NCBI GenBank assembly: GCA_022419385.1
Contig: JAJUBI010000006.1
Span: forward strand, 4,154,001-4,218,000
DNA length: 64,000 nt
Direction: 5' to 3'
From: Paraconiothyrium sp. Pb-2020
Taxonomy: Eukaryota; Ascomycota; Dothideomycetes; Pleosporales; Didymosphaeriaceae
In this document: positions 23,094 to 35,500 of the stretch, in pieces
Position numbering within the stretch: the stretch's first letter is position 1
How the letters are laid out: each line of letters opens with the position of its first letter
Translations under genes and position numbers: made by a program
Notes under the pieces: generated by a model
Databases searched by the model: none
Seen by the model: only the letters and a program-made list of their open reading frames with translations
Told to the model about the DNA's origin: nothing

Positions 23094-26000
23094 CTAGATC
23101 ATGGGCGTCTCAGGTTGATAGACACCAGCTTGAAGCGTATCAGGAGGCATATTGGCTCGGATTTCCCTGGGATGCTTGTAACCAATAAACTGCGGGTTTT
23201 CGATAGGAGATATGACCTGTTCCATGGGCTGGGGTGGTGGAGGTGGAGGTGGAGGGGAGAGCTTCCCAAAGTATTCGCTGCCGTGTCCCTCGACAGGAGA
23301 TCGCGCGCTCGCACTCCTTGGGAAGGAGAATTCTGGTACGCTCTCATAAGGAGGGATCTCTGCCCGCATGGGAGGAGACTTGTTGCGAGAGCGACTAGTG
23401 CTGCGCATCCTCTCAGTGACTCGCTTGAAAGTCATGCCGATGTTTTCGCTTACACTGCCTCGGCCACGCCTGTGCGACTGAGGCGAAGCGGCCACTGGCG
23501 ATACCGCATCTTGCGCTTTCTCTGTGGGATTCTCGTCAATGGCAATATTGATAAGCATACTGCTCTTTGGACTGGTGTTTGCTTGCAGAGGCGCAGGTGG
23601 TGGAGGTGGTGGACCTGCAAGGTGTTGTAGCTCAGCAAGAAGTGGGGGGGCAGCAGGGTCCGTTTCGAGAATGACAACCTGGTTCTCGTGGATAGTCTCG
23701 TCAATGCTGGCCGTGATGGGCGGAGGGCTAACGCGCTTGTAGTTCGGTCCAGCGATGCCGTCGGACGAGGTGTTTCTAGAGTGACCGCGGTTACCACCCA
23801 ACGAACCACGTCTGCCCAAAGGATAAGTAGGCGAAATTCTAGGAGCCATATTGATTGGTGAGAGGTCCTCTGGGGGTGCGGAAGCTGAGCGAGCCAGAGC
23901 TGGCTGGCCGAATGTAGTGGCAGGTAAGAGAGGGCCTAGATCATCTTGAGCATCTTGAGTTTCCTGAGCAACCGCAAGCATAGCATCCGGTATCGTTGGC
24001 ACAGCTGGAATACCTTCCCTCTCATGCGGATCAGCACTCATGTATCGAGGATGACGCATCGCTCGTGGAGTAGCTGGAAGGCCAATTGGCACAGAGGCCG
24101 TCGAAGTAGCGCCCATATGCATTCTGTTTGTTGGTGAGTATTTCTTCGAAATCTCAGGGTCTGCAGTCTGGCTACGTTGAATGGGGTCTCGGTGCATGGA
24201 AATGGTGGCAAATGAGTCTGCGCTGTCCGTATGGGAGCGCTCCACAGGCACAGGTCGGTGAGCCAGATCACCAGGGTGGGGGATCATTGGCGCAGAGGGG
24301 CGTCGGGCGAGTGACAGTCGACGTTCTTCCAGCTCCTTGGCGGCTAATTCCTTCCTAGAGAGTGTAGTCGGACGACGCTGTCCAGAGCGGCCAGATAGAT
24401 TGGAGTGGCGTGAAGCTGGTCGACTCTCGGCAGCTACTTCCGGTACACGTTCAGGTGAGGCATCTCGCATAACGGCACGTGGTCGGCTCGTCTCTCGCAG
24501 AGCGGATGCTGCTTTGCGACTCATTGAGCGGTCGCGAGGCAAGCGGCGATCCGGTGACATTTCTCTTCGAGAACTCTGTGCACGCTCGCCAGGGCGGCGG
24601 CTAGTACTTCGCTCACGAGGACGGACTGGCTCGTAGCTCTCCGGACCGGCTGCTTCGTCGCGATACATTGGCTTAGGAGACCCAGGTGAGCGCCTCGCGG
24701 AGCTCTCATCGCGGGTAGAGCTGCGACCGCGATCGTCATTGCGAAGTCTGCTTGATGTACGACTGACTCCTCTGCTCTTGACGCGTGGCACAGGCTCTGG
24801 TGACTCTGCACGTCGTGCAGCCTTGGATGATGATCTTCCTTTGCTAGCGCCAGTTCTCGCGCGACTCCTATGAGTTCGGCTACTACCGATGGACTCTGTT
24901 GCAACAGGAGAGCCGACCTCGACCTTGTAGTATCGTTCGTCCTGGAAATTGTCCGTGTTCGTTGCGGCCTCCTTACTCGTCCTGGCATATATGCCGGCAT
25001 CTTCAGGAGACATGGGTACCGGCGATGAAGGGGATCGTTTAGCAGGACGGATATAGCGAGCCCCGGAGCGTCCTCGAGATTCAGAGGCGTCACGGGTTCG
25101 GCTGCGAGTTCTAGCTGTGCGACTATCGGGACGAGGTTCGGTGCGCGAGCCCGGACGAGGTTCAGGGTTGGTGTCGCCACGTTTCCGAGAGTAATAGTTG
25201 GCCTCTTCCAAGCTGCTGATGTACTGATCAATGCCGCGGGCCTTTGCGCTTTTGACGCTGGCTCCTGTCAAAGGCGGGCTCAGATTGATATATCCTGTGT
25301 CGGGACCATTGTCCATGATAGTCTCTACGACCTCGAGGTGCAAGTCTTGTACGTTGCGGCTGCGGGAACTGTTGCGTGATTCCTCGTCTTTACCAATCAG
25401 GGTGGCGAAAACACCAGCGGCGGGAGACGGCATATGCTCCTTAGGTTTGGCTGGATCATAGGTCGCAGCGGTCAAAACAATCTCCTTCTCGCTCGCACCA
25501 GTTGATGCCGCGCGGCGGCTCGAGAACGGCAATGTTTCTGCTTCGCGTCCGATGTTGTCAACAGCAGTACGAGGAACTTCGTCGCGCTGTCCACGGTTCG
25601 GTACAGCAAGCGAAGCAAGATATTCGTTGTTCGTTGTAGATCGCTCTGTACCCGACTGAGAGGGAAGACGCTTGCGGTTGTATGAGCCGGGTGTAGCAGT
25701 TCTGGCGGAAGATGGTTCACGCGAGCCGTCACGAGGACGGGCTGATCTCAGGCTTGCGCCGAGCCATGGGTTCCTGCCACCAGTGGGACTCATCGCAGAC
25801 TCTGCGATAGGCGTGGCGCCAACGTGCATTGGAGTTTGTTCGTCGTCTTCTGGGATCATCTGTTGCGGTTGAGGTCCTTGACCGAAGTCAGTGACGAGTT
25901 TGAGCGAAGACATCTTCGCCGTGATCCGACTTCCCCCAGCGCTAGGTGGTGAAAGAGGCGGACTGAGCTGCGAGCCTAGAAGATGTTGTTTCTGTGCAGA

Positions 26001-28407
26001 GAAGACTGCGTCCTGAGCCCGCGGCGAAAACCAAGGCTCGGAGGACTCCAGACCCATACAGGAGAAGCATTTTACAGCGAGCTCAGCTTGGCCACGCGAG
26101 ACCGCAGCCTCGCCCCACTTCCTCACAAGGAATGATTGCCGTTGCCAGTCAGTTGGGAACATCAGACATGTAAGCAAGATCGCCTCCATGAAGTATTTAC
26201 GAGAGACATATACTTCGACGGCATCATTGTGCTCACCTAAGCCAAGCAAAATAGCAACGGCAGGGTGAATGTCGCCCTTCTCAAGGAGTCGCTGAACGAA
26301 GGTCTCACCGACCTTTTTCTGCGTACCCTGACCCATGGAACTGAGAGCTAGTAACATCCAGTCCGAGGAAGTCATGGACTCAGCCCCTACCATTGATGCC
26401 ATAAGATCGGCCCCGACGTCACCGAGCCACTTTGAAAGTAGGACGGCAGCGGCTGACCCAGGTGGGTGGCGGGCAACTAAACACATTAGCTTTCATCACT
26501 GTTAGCAGAGAGTTGTACGTACGTTCATCACGAATCAGCTCATCTATGTCATTTTCCCAACCAAACACAACGCGAAGCATGTTCTGGCGGAGGTCGTCAG
26601 GAGAGCGTTCGGAGCCGAGTTGAGAGTTTCGGTAGGGAACGTCGCCAAGTCGAGCTTTGGTGAAAGGAAATAGGTCCATGTGCTGGGTACGATGCGACTC
26701 ATCTGGGCTCCGGAGTACTTCTTTGCGAAGATGGGAGGAAGTGAAACGTGAAGATGCGGCCGACGACGTAGACTTTATAGAAATACTCTCGCGAGACGCA
26801 CCCACCATCGAAGAAGTGCCTGACGAGAATACTGTACCTCCTGAGCTCTTCGATGACCTGGTGTTGGTAGGCTTGTCATAGCGGTATCGTGGTCCACGTC
26901 CGCTTCCCGAAGACCTAGAGCTTTGCGAACCCCGGCTGGAGACAGGACTAAGAGGGCCGACGCGATCGCGACGCTCCTCCTCCAACTGATCCATCTCTTG
27001 GGCAATCTTTTGTAACGGCGAGAGTACAGTCTGACCCTCGCCCTCACTACTTTCAGACTCAATCAGTACATGCGCGGCTGACTTGGGTTGAGCAGTCAGT
27101 GGGGTCTTGCCAGTCTTGTCATGTTCATCAAGAGAGTGAGGTGGAGATGGGGGAGTGTTAGCAGGAGGATGCTGGACGTTTTGAACAATGGTAGGCGTCC
27201 CACTAGGATTCAAGTCATATTGCTGCACACCGTAGTTACGACTCATGGTGAAGAGCGTAGCAGTGGGGCCGTAGTTGCAAATGGCGGCAACATTGTCGAC
27301 CGTGGGGATACTCTCATACGAGACTCGCTTGGTACGCACATCCCAAGCGGCTGTTTGACTATTGAGGATGAGTGGTCAGCAAGTTTTCGTTAAGCGCCGG
27401 GCGCCCACACTATGCAGGGCAGCCCAGTGTGAGCGATCTGGGATACGTACCCTTCCGTGTATTGGACGATTCGGCCATTTTTCGACCACGCGAACCAGCA
27501 GGGGCCGGGTTCTCTTTGGTCCGATTTGTTGAGGATGCGGATCACACATGGTGTGTCGCCACCGTGAGCCACTTTAGGGATGCTCCACACTCTGAGGTCA
27601 CCGTCCGAAGTCTGGGCGGCTAACATCTCAGACTTCTGCTTCGAGGACGACCCATGCCATGCAAGCCCTGCAATAGGGGAAGGGGCTCTAGGGGTTGTGA
27701 GAGTGTGGAGAATGGTAAATGACGGCTGTAGCGTCGCGATCAGAATCGAGCCGTTGAGATAGCTGGAGTCGCTTAGCATGAATGTACCTAGCACGTGGAT
27801 GCCGTTTCAGACGCTTACCCAATTGCAAACGTCCTGCAGTCTGCCGCAGGAGCCAATGCCGTGATCGGGTCAAAGATGGTCCTCGCAGAAATGTGCTCGG
27901 ATGTTGAAGGTTCGAATAGGATGATGTTGCCCTGCGCGTTACCTGCTCCCTGGTCAGAACAAAGCGGAAAGAGCGACCGAGCTTCTTAGACTCACCAAAC
28001 GCAACATTGCCGTTCCTCATCCACGACGCAACCCGAATCTGATCATACGACGCAAATCGAGCCACCTCGTCGCCGGTGAGAAGATCCCACACAATCGCGG
28101 TGCTCCCCGCATCGTAGCTCACCACCAGACGGCCCGCCCCGCGCTCGCTGACGGTATCGGCGGAAATCCACGAGACGTCTTCGCGATGTCTCGTAAATCT
28201 TCTCTCCACGGCCAGAGTGTCGTGGTGGAGGCACAGAATGACGTTGCGCTGGGCGTAGAGCAGGAAGGATGCTGTCGCAGCGCATGGTTCGAAGGCAAAT
28301 TCGTCGCTTCCTGGAGTAATGCTGGGTGTCGGCGGCTTGTGCTGGACATCTGAGCGCACCGAGGAGCCCCGCGACGCCGAGCGTTGTCTGGCGAGTCCTG
28401 TCGACAT
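23094..28407 (-). CDS. Very large WD40-repeat protein with helical domain and Arg/Ser-rich tail, function unknown
   Basis: Exons 28407-27996, 27942-27819, 27762-27451, 27358-26523 and 26476-23094 give 1688 residues. The first 330 residues carry WD40 blades: RLVVSYDAGSTAIVWDLLTG, GNIILFEPST, SDGDLRVWSIPK, WFAWSKNGRIVQYTEG, TAAWDVRTKRV. Next is a Ser-rich linker, then from about residue 530 a helical segment (LLSKWLGDVGADLMA, AVAILLGLGEHNDAVEVYVS, EAAVSRGQAELAVKCFSCM) reminiscent of the Sec31/Vps-type alpha-solenoid. The last 900 residues are disordered, rich in RS/SR dipeptides (SRTARTRSRTRDASESRGR) and end with polyproline runs (GPPPPPPAPL, SPPPPPPPPQP). Fungal proteins with this order exist but I cannot name a characterised one. 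Introns are 46-92 bases and phases fit throughout. A role in membrane traffic or RNA metabolism would be a guess. Confidence 0.85.
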
Positions 28408-31400
28408 GGTGCGCGGGCCTGAGGAGTGGCTGTCAGTCAGTCAAAGTCGAGTCCAGAAACGCCCGCACGGCGCATAGCGAGGGCAGATAGAATCGATAAA
28501 GACTTGGGAGTACAATCAGGGGCTTCCAGAAGAGTGACCATGAAACGCAGAAGACAGCGCCGGGGAATTGAGACTCACAGCAACGTGCGCGCTAAAGAGC
28601 AGTGCAGCTGTTCCCAAGCTCCACGGCGTTTAGAGGGCGGTATACTTTTAGCCCCGCCCTGGCTGACTGGGGTTGCAAGTCGGCGGTAAACGAGTCTGCA
28701 TGCGCCCGTTTGCAGAGGACGGCGGTATCACGACCAACGTGCAGCTGGAGGGACAGACGGCAGGCAGAAGAGACAGGAAGTGTGAGGAGAGGAGCAGCAG
28801 AAGCGCGGGCGAACGAGCGAGAGTTGATGCAGCAGCTGGCATGGGCCTATCAAGGGCCGGCGCTTAAGATGGGCAGGATGGATTGATTTCTGCTCAGAAT
28901 AGGACGAGTACTCGGAGCAGCAGAGTCAGGGCAAGCCTCGAACCCACACGCTATGTGCTTAACGAGAGCCAGAACCGGGGAGAATGAGGCGTTCAACGGC
29001 TGGGGTCTCTCGTCGCTTCATTCATTTGCTGGCGTCGGTGGTCGCTCGAGATGGACATCGGACTCGACGAACCAGCGAGATGCAGGGCGACGTGCGAGCG
29101 CTGGCGAGATGCTGGTCGCCAAGCTGGCCGCCCCGGTGACACGACCGCATCGTTGGCTAAGTTTCGCGCTGCAGAAACCGCGGTGCCTGCATGGGATGAG
29201 CAGCCCAGCCTCTCAACGGCCGCGCTGGCAAAGGGACGAAGTAGTCGACGACCGGGGTTGAGGATGAGAAGGCGGGCTCGTCAGGTGATTGGGCGGTACG
29301 AGGTGACAGAGGCAAGCCTAATCACACAAGACCAGCTCTAACGGCCCTATCATGATGCGCAGCCGCATCTGGTACGGGCCGTGGCATGGACGCGGCATGG
29401 GTCATCCTTCAAACCAAGCCCAAGTAGTGCAACCCCAGCGCTCCAAGCAGAACGACCGCATATATCAGACCGCAATGCGCTGCCGCGACGGCATCTCTCC
29501 ACCGACACTTGCGATCCTGTAGACATCGCGCGACGACCGCACCACGATCGCTCCCAGCCCGACCCCATTCTACGACGTCAATTGGGGGCTGCTGGGGCGA
29601 TCTGCATGCAACAGTGCCTCTACGCCGCGCCGGGCCCTCCCTTTGCTCGGAAATGGCCATCATGTCTCGTGGAACGGGATCGTGTGCTTCTCCACCCCCG
29701 AAATGCAACACGAGGGCGAAGTTCCTGCGCAGGGCTCCAATGCAGCGGTCAACCCGACCATTTCTGGGACCCGGCAGCGTGTATTGCAAGGTACAAGACT
29801 ACGAATGGGAATACGGATCCGTTCGTACATACATACATATGCTTGCTCGGCCCCTTTAGCCAGACCCTCCTTTGACGTCCTAGCATTTGGCTTGAGGTAC
29901 AAGGACATGCTGTTGCTTTCCACAAAGCACTGGTTCGGCTGGAGCTGTGCCGCAGCCCTTCCGTCGTCCCGCAGTGACTTACAGCTGTCCAAGCTTCGTC
30001 GATCCGCGAGGGGGTTCTCTTGCACAGTGCTGTATGCACGCTGGTCCAAACGCAACCGCATATTGGCTCTCATCTTGATTGACCCCGCCCCAGCCTCCTC
30101 AATACTCGTAGCAGCATGAAGCAGTGGCTCGGCAGGGGCCTCTTATCGTCCTGCCTTACCGTATCCTTTGCTGTCATTGTCGACGGGCGCAGGAGTCATC
30201 ACACTCTAGATTTCGCTCCAACAAGATGTTCTCAATGCTATGCGGCGGCGCGCAAGCTACTAAGCGCCCGCACTAGCAGCTCTTCCCTGCCGTGCACGCC
30301 CAAGGCGGGCCAGCCACTTGCCTCTCTCCAAGCATACCCCACGTTGCTCACTACAATGAGAGGGTGATGCGAGGGTTCCTTACTGCAACGCAACCTTCCC
30401 CTCGAATGCACACTTTCCAGAACGTCCCGGCAGTTCACTCTGATACGAGACAAGTTCCTGGGTCCGCGCTGAGTCTCAGTGTAACGCAGAGCATGCGTCG
30501 GCAGCCGGAAGCAAGCTTTCCTTCCCAGCAAAGTCACCACCAAAAGCACGATTCGCTTAAAGCCGCATGGCGGCTTACCACAATCGGGTGCTAGGTATAT
30601 TTTTGGATCGGTGTGAGGTCACGGGTCTCTGCCCAAATCTCATGGCAGCGTACCGGTACCTGGGTACTTTGCTCGGGGGGTCACAGTCATTCTATTCGTT
30701 CGCATTGCGAGTATTCGCGTCTAGTACGTTTGATGATGTCCATTCGCCATCGTGGCGTGGACCTCGTATGGCTTTTCACACCGATTTGATGCCCAACAAT
30801 TCCAGTGAAGGATTCAGCTCGTGACCTGGTTCGATACTCAGGAATCTAAAGTTCAGCGGTGACTCTACACGAAGCGCCAATCGCATCCTTCATCACCAGC
30901 GGAGAAATGAGGTTGTGATCCTTTCTTTATGCGCGTGAAGCGAACGGTACCGTTGGTACGGTAACGAGCGCGAAGTAAAGGGCATTTGAGCCCACGCCAT
31001 CGATATCCCGACGAATGAACATGCTCAGGCTGGCATCAAGAGTGCTGCTTTTTTCGTTCTTGCGGGGCGTACCTGACTGGAACGAGCTGGTTATCTGCAT
31101 AGCATGGAAAAAGGCCGACACATTAAGCCGTTGTTGGATTTTTCACCTTCACCGCCAATTCACCACAAGCCTGTTTGACGCGAACACGAAGTATGACATA
31201 GCCAGGGCTTCACTCGGAACCAAAGGTATTGCAACATGTCACAAACAAAGGCGAATGGAGTGCAAGGTCAATCAATAAGTAATATTCGCTGGGTATCTGA
31301 TGGAGGGTATCATAATAGGAAAGGCGCGACCGCCACCACCGCCCAACAGGCCAGGCGGCATCCCGCGCATGAAGAAACATCCCGTTCCCAGTCGCTATGT

Positions 31401-32075
31401 TCCGTTTATCGGAGGGGGTATCAAATGCAAATCCCAGAACGCCTGCAAATGCAATACAACTCATCACACCCCAGCACCCAATGCGAGGCGAGCCTCGCTC
31501 AACCTCTAACTTCCTTCGCTTCATTCACATCATCGCGGCTGCGGCCCGACATTACAGGCTTGCTGGGTCCTTCTAGACCCGGCAACACGAAGTTGACAAG
31601 GCCAGTGAAGGTCCAGATGTGGAGAGACGTCGCACGTCAGCACGACCGCGCGACTGTGTGAGACGGCACGTTGAGTGCAACGCAAGGCTACGGGCGGTAA
31701 CTGTCCACCCCGCAACCATGGACTTCTGTCATGCTTCGGGGTCCTGTCACATTCAGGATGCACCAAAGATCTGTCGGATTCCGGGGTACTGAGTAGTTGA
31801 TGTCGATGTCCGGATCCGGTCGGAGTGCGACATGGAATGCGTCGCACTGTCTGAATCTCGATGGGACTCAGCATCCGTCTCGATCAGACAGCAGAGTTTA
31901 AAGGCTCTAAGATGGTAATGATAGATGGCCGAACAAGTATGCAGCGCTAAATGCGTAGTGCGCTAACGTAATGTTGTTGTTGACAACAAAGATGACTGGA
32001 CAACCCGTTAGCGGATGTGTCTGCTGCAAGCGTGCGTGGCGAAGCTTACGATTAGAAGCGGTTCCAAATGGTCGT
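28408..32075. other. Gene-poor region, left part (3.7 kb)
   Basis: No open frame here has codon use, length or sequence of a real gene on either strand; base composition is ordinary, unlike the AT-rich patch at 8.5-9.4 kb. It holds the WD40 gene promoter and the 3' flank of the 146-residue protein gene. Small words noted are ACATACATACATATG near 29830 and an inverted repeat TTGTTG-A-CAACAA at 31977-31989. Either long regulatory DNA or non-coding transcripts are possible; the bases alone do not show which. Confidence 0.5.
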
Positions 32076-32516
32076 TCAGTCTCGCTGCGCTTCGGGTGAC
32101 TCAGAAATGGGAGTCATGGGCTTGCTGGAGCGGCGAGGCTTGCGGCCACTGCTTCGCCTTCGTTGCTGCTTCTTTGGCTTCTCGGAGGCGTAGAGTGGAG
32201 GCAAGATGGGGAAGGCCTGCGCCATGGGTGGCTGGCGTGGCGGTGCAGGTGCTTCCTGGAGGTAGGGGCAGGAGAGGTCGTCGTCCAAGTCCTCGCCGAA
32301 AAGGTCGGCGTCGCTGATGTAGGAACTGGGCGTGCTGCGGTACCCGAGCGAGCTGCCTGTGGGCCAGGAAGGGTAGGCACACGAAGAGCCGCGGCTGGAT
32401 GTCGACGAGTCCATGGAGCAGTTGCTGTAGAGGGAGTCTGTCGGTGACGACATCTTGGTGATGGAGATGGGTATCGACTTGGAAGGCGAAGAACCTGGGG
32501 AAGTCTCGAAATGCAT
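32076..32516 (-). CDS. Small Ser/Pro-rich protein with acidic patch and basic tail, function unknown
   Basis: Single-exon, 146 residues, ATG at 32516. The order is a Ser-rich N-terminus (SSPSKSIPISITKMSSPTDS), the aromatic/acidic motif YISDADLFGEDLDDDLSCPY, a Pro-rich middle (APAPPRQPPMAQAFPILPP) and a basic, Ser-rich end (RRRSSGRKPRRSSKPMTPIS). Such short disordered proteins with an SDxDLF motif and a KPMTPISES-like tail recur in filamentous ascomycetes as far as I recall, without a known role. The Arg/Lys clusters could be a nuclear signal and the S/T-P sites could be phosphorylated; both are inference. It is the only convincing gene in about 9.5 kb, which suggests heavily regulated expression. 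Confidence 0.72.
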   Translation of the reverse strand: MHFETSPGSSPSKSIPISITKMSSPTDSLYSNCSMDSSTSSRGSSCAYPSWPTGSSLGYRSTPSSYISDADLFGEDLDDDLSCPYLQEAPAPPRQPPMAQAFPILPPLYASEKPKKQQRRRSSGRKPRRSSKPMTPISESPEAQRD

Positions 32517-35500
32517 GGCGGCTGTTGTGGGGCTCGGGAAGTTATATGTTGTTTGCGGGCGTATACGGCTGGTGAAAACACTGACGCGCTTTTCGCGTGG
32601 TCGCCGTTCAGCTAGTGCGGGTGGTAGTGTGAAGTAGGTCTACCGAGGCGGAAAGGGTCCGGGAGTATGACGGTGTGGCAGAGCGGGAACCGGGTCCGAT
32701 GCGTTAGAGAATGGTGATGAAAGCCGGTCTTGGGCCGGGCGCGAAACCTGTTGCGTCGATGTTGTCAAGTCCAAGTCAGGATGAGCGAGGGCTGAGGTGG
32801 GTGTAAATAGGATGCGGGAATGAGGCGGATCAGGAGGCCGAGTCAGAAGCAATGTGCCTTTGACCACGCAGAGCGTCTCGAACCGGAATCAGATGCTCTA
32901 GATGCGGGATGCTGGCCCTTGCGGCGTTATATCTTCCGTCGCAAATTCCAACACAGGCCACGCATGAAACGGGTGCGCGCTGTCGGATCCTGATTTGCTT
33001 CTTCTGACTTACGGTGAGTGACCGCTACTTGACTCGCGCCTCTGGATTGGCCTGCCTTGTCACCGCCATGATGCGACCCGTAAGCCCCCGTGGCCCACCT
33101 CCGCTGCCACCCCCGGCCTGCGCGACCGCCTTTCCCCCATGCGATATCGCATCCAGGCTGCGCTGGAGATGACTCGTCGCGGCCTGCGCAGCAACAGTCA
33201 TGCTGAGCTGTGTTGTGCGGTGCGCTGGCTGCGACTCCAGCTGGCAGCGGGTGACTCAGGCCGCCACCTGGCGTCAGGACTCGTGGCGCCCGCCTCCCAT
33301 CGTGACCCTGAATCACAAGGCGAAATCTCCACGACTCCACGGTCACTTCGTGGGCACCGGGCACTGTCCATGCCCCCACGAGGCTTTGCGGAAAAACGGG
33401 GGGCGCATCCAGTCTCGCCCACTCCTCCGGACGCCGCCCAAGCTCCTACAGTCAGCCTAGGGGCGATCACTGCTCGGCTGTCGGTAGAGCTCCTCCCTCG
33501 CATTCATCCGGCCGTTTACATTGCCAGATGGGGATGCATCCTGTCCAGCCTGCGGGTTGCTATCCGCAGATCCGCCATGTGAGAGCTCCTCCATTTACGC
33601 GCCCAAGACGCGAACACAGGCTTGCGACGCTGAGCCAACAGAGCAGTCGCTGCCTTTGCGCGTCGTCGCAGCGCCCTCTCGCCTCTCGTCTCCCACTGGC
33701 TCGCCAGGCTGCAAAACGAAACACCTGCCCAAACCTTCCTGAAGCCTGAAGGCCTCCGCAGTCTGACTCCGTATCCCATCTGGGCAGCGCTGCCCGAGGT
33801 TTCGCGTTCTTTAGCCGAATCGTAACCTGGGGTACATACATTAGGCTCGAGACGACGATCCAAGGGTCCAGTGTCCTCTAGTCTCCGTCAAATACTCTAG
33901 CCTTTGATCCATACTCCACTCTAGGGCACAGTGGTAAAGGGTTCATCCGCAGGCACATGTGATTCTCATAGCAACCGTCGCGAAGAGCGCCAGACTGATC
34001 GTCCACCCACACCAACACCCTCATGCAAGAGGAGCAGTCAGCTCCCCAACGCCGGGCTTTCATTCTGGCGTTGCATGCAGACAGGCGTCAGGTACGACCT
34101 CAGGTTTGCATTTTTGGTTCACAAGGCTGAGAAGGCCGGTAATGACCGGTCATCTCTGCAGTCAGCGCTCCCGTCATCCTCACCCACACCCGCCTACCGG
34201 AATTTCCGTTCGCATCGGGCAGTTGCACAAATTGCAAAGCACCCAGAAATAACACGGCCCTTGCTGTGCTCCCCATGACAGGTTGACACAGCCTTGCGAA
34301 CTGCCAAATCAGCCAGAGTGCTTGCGGCTCTGTGCTATTTGCAATTTCGGCTTTCAATAGCCACGTTGAGTTCAGGCTTCAGTGGTAAATTGCGACTGTC
34401 TGTCCCGAGAATTTGCAAGGCGCTCGGGACGCCTAGTGATTTCTGATCCTTGGCCTGGTCGATGTCGCGATAGTGGAAGACGCGCTAGAAGCCGCAAAGA
34501 AGGGTTTTCCAGCCTTTCAGCCTCGGGACGAGGGCATCTCTGCCGAAGATCCACTTCGTACTCGCACCCTGCGTGTGGAAAATCTTCACGATGAGTGCGC
34601 GAAGCAGGTCTCTCGAGGGCTAAACACGCGTCGCCGTGTTGCCAATATTGACGCCTCATCAGCTCCAAAGTTTCAATATTGGTGCAAAGTTTGCGAGTCG
34701 GGTGTGGGAGCAGCCGTTGTTTGCAAACAGACACAGACGGCCTGCCGTGCGAGGCTCGCGGCAGCACTTCCGCGACCCCTTAGGGGCCTGAGTCGTGCGC
34801 AACCGTTGAAGGTTCTCATCCGCTTCCGCGACGCAGTGACTCGCTCTGAAACACGACTCATGGCTACCAATGTTCGCGAAGCTCTGCGGCAGTCTTCCAG
34901 AGTTCCCCGCGAGATGTCCAATTTCGTTTCCCACGCCTCACGGCGCCTCACGTTGCGCACCCTCATCAGAGCTTCCTAACGGGTCACTGCTCACCGAGCC
35001 GCTGTTCCACGCGAAAATGACGGATAGCGCTGGGACGGTGGTATTGCTAGCCATTCAAACTTCCTAATGCGGACACCATTTCAGCGGAAGCCGTCGGTGG
35101 ACTCTCACCCTCCTTCGGGGGTTGGCCGAGGGTAAAGCTCGGACCGACAGCGACCTGTGCTTCCACGTGTGAACTTGATGGCGGCTCGGGGCGGCTAGGA
35201 TAGGCTACCAAAAGCGAAAGTCTGGTTGCCACGAGGGGGTATGCTTCCGACGCCACACGCATGGGGGAAAACCTCGGGACCGCCCACACTGCGCCGTGCG
35301 TGGAGAAACAAATCCCGAAGGCGGAGAAATTGCCTGCCTATGGAAGTGTCCGTCAACCGCCACATTCACGACCGAGTGCTCCGTATGGTCTCCATTTCCA
35401 CCACAAGCTGGCGTTTCTCCGTCTCCGCACTTTCCATGTTATCAGATGTTGGTGCGAAAGCACATCGGCTCCAACTCGACCGTACACGTGGGCCGCGAAG

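Noticed and set aside
28925..28975. Second tRNA-like word (GGTTCGAGGC on the minus strand)
   Set aside because: The stem would rest on wobble pairs only and no A box precedes it.
29381..29875. 164-codon plus-strand frame overlapping a 126-codon minus-strand frame
   Set aside because: Neither shows conserved patterns; long frames on both strands are expected in GC-rich DNA.
31977..31989. Palindrome TTGTTG-A-CAACAA downstream of the small Ser/Pro-rich gene
   Set aside because: Short and AT-biased; could be part of a 3' end signal but expected by chance at this length.
33139..33582. 147-codon plus-strand frame
   Set aside because: Same reasons; overlaps several frames of similar length.
34473..34979. 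168-codon open frame on the plus strand in the gene desert
   Set aside because: No motif, no biased composition and overlapping frames on the other strand; judged chance.
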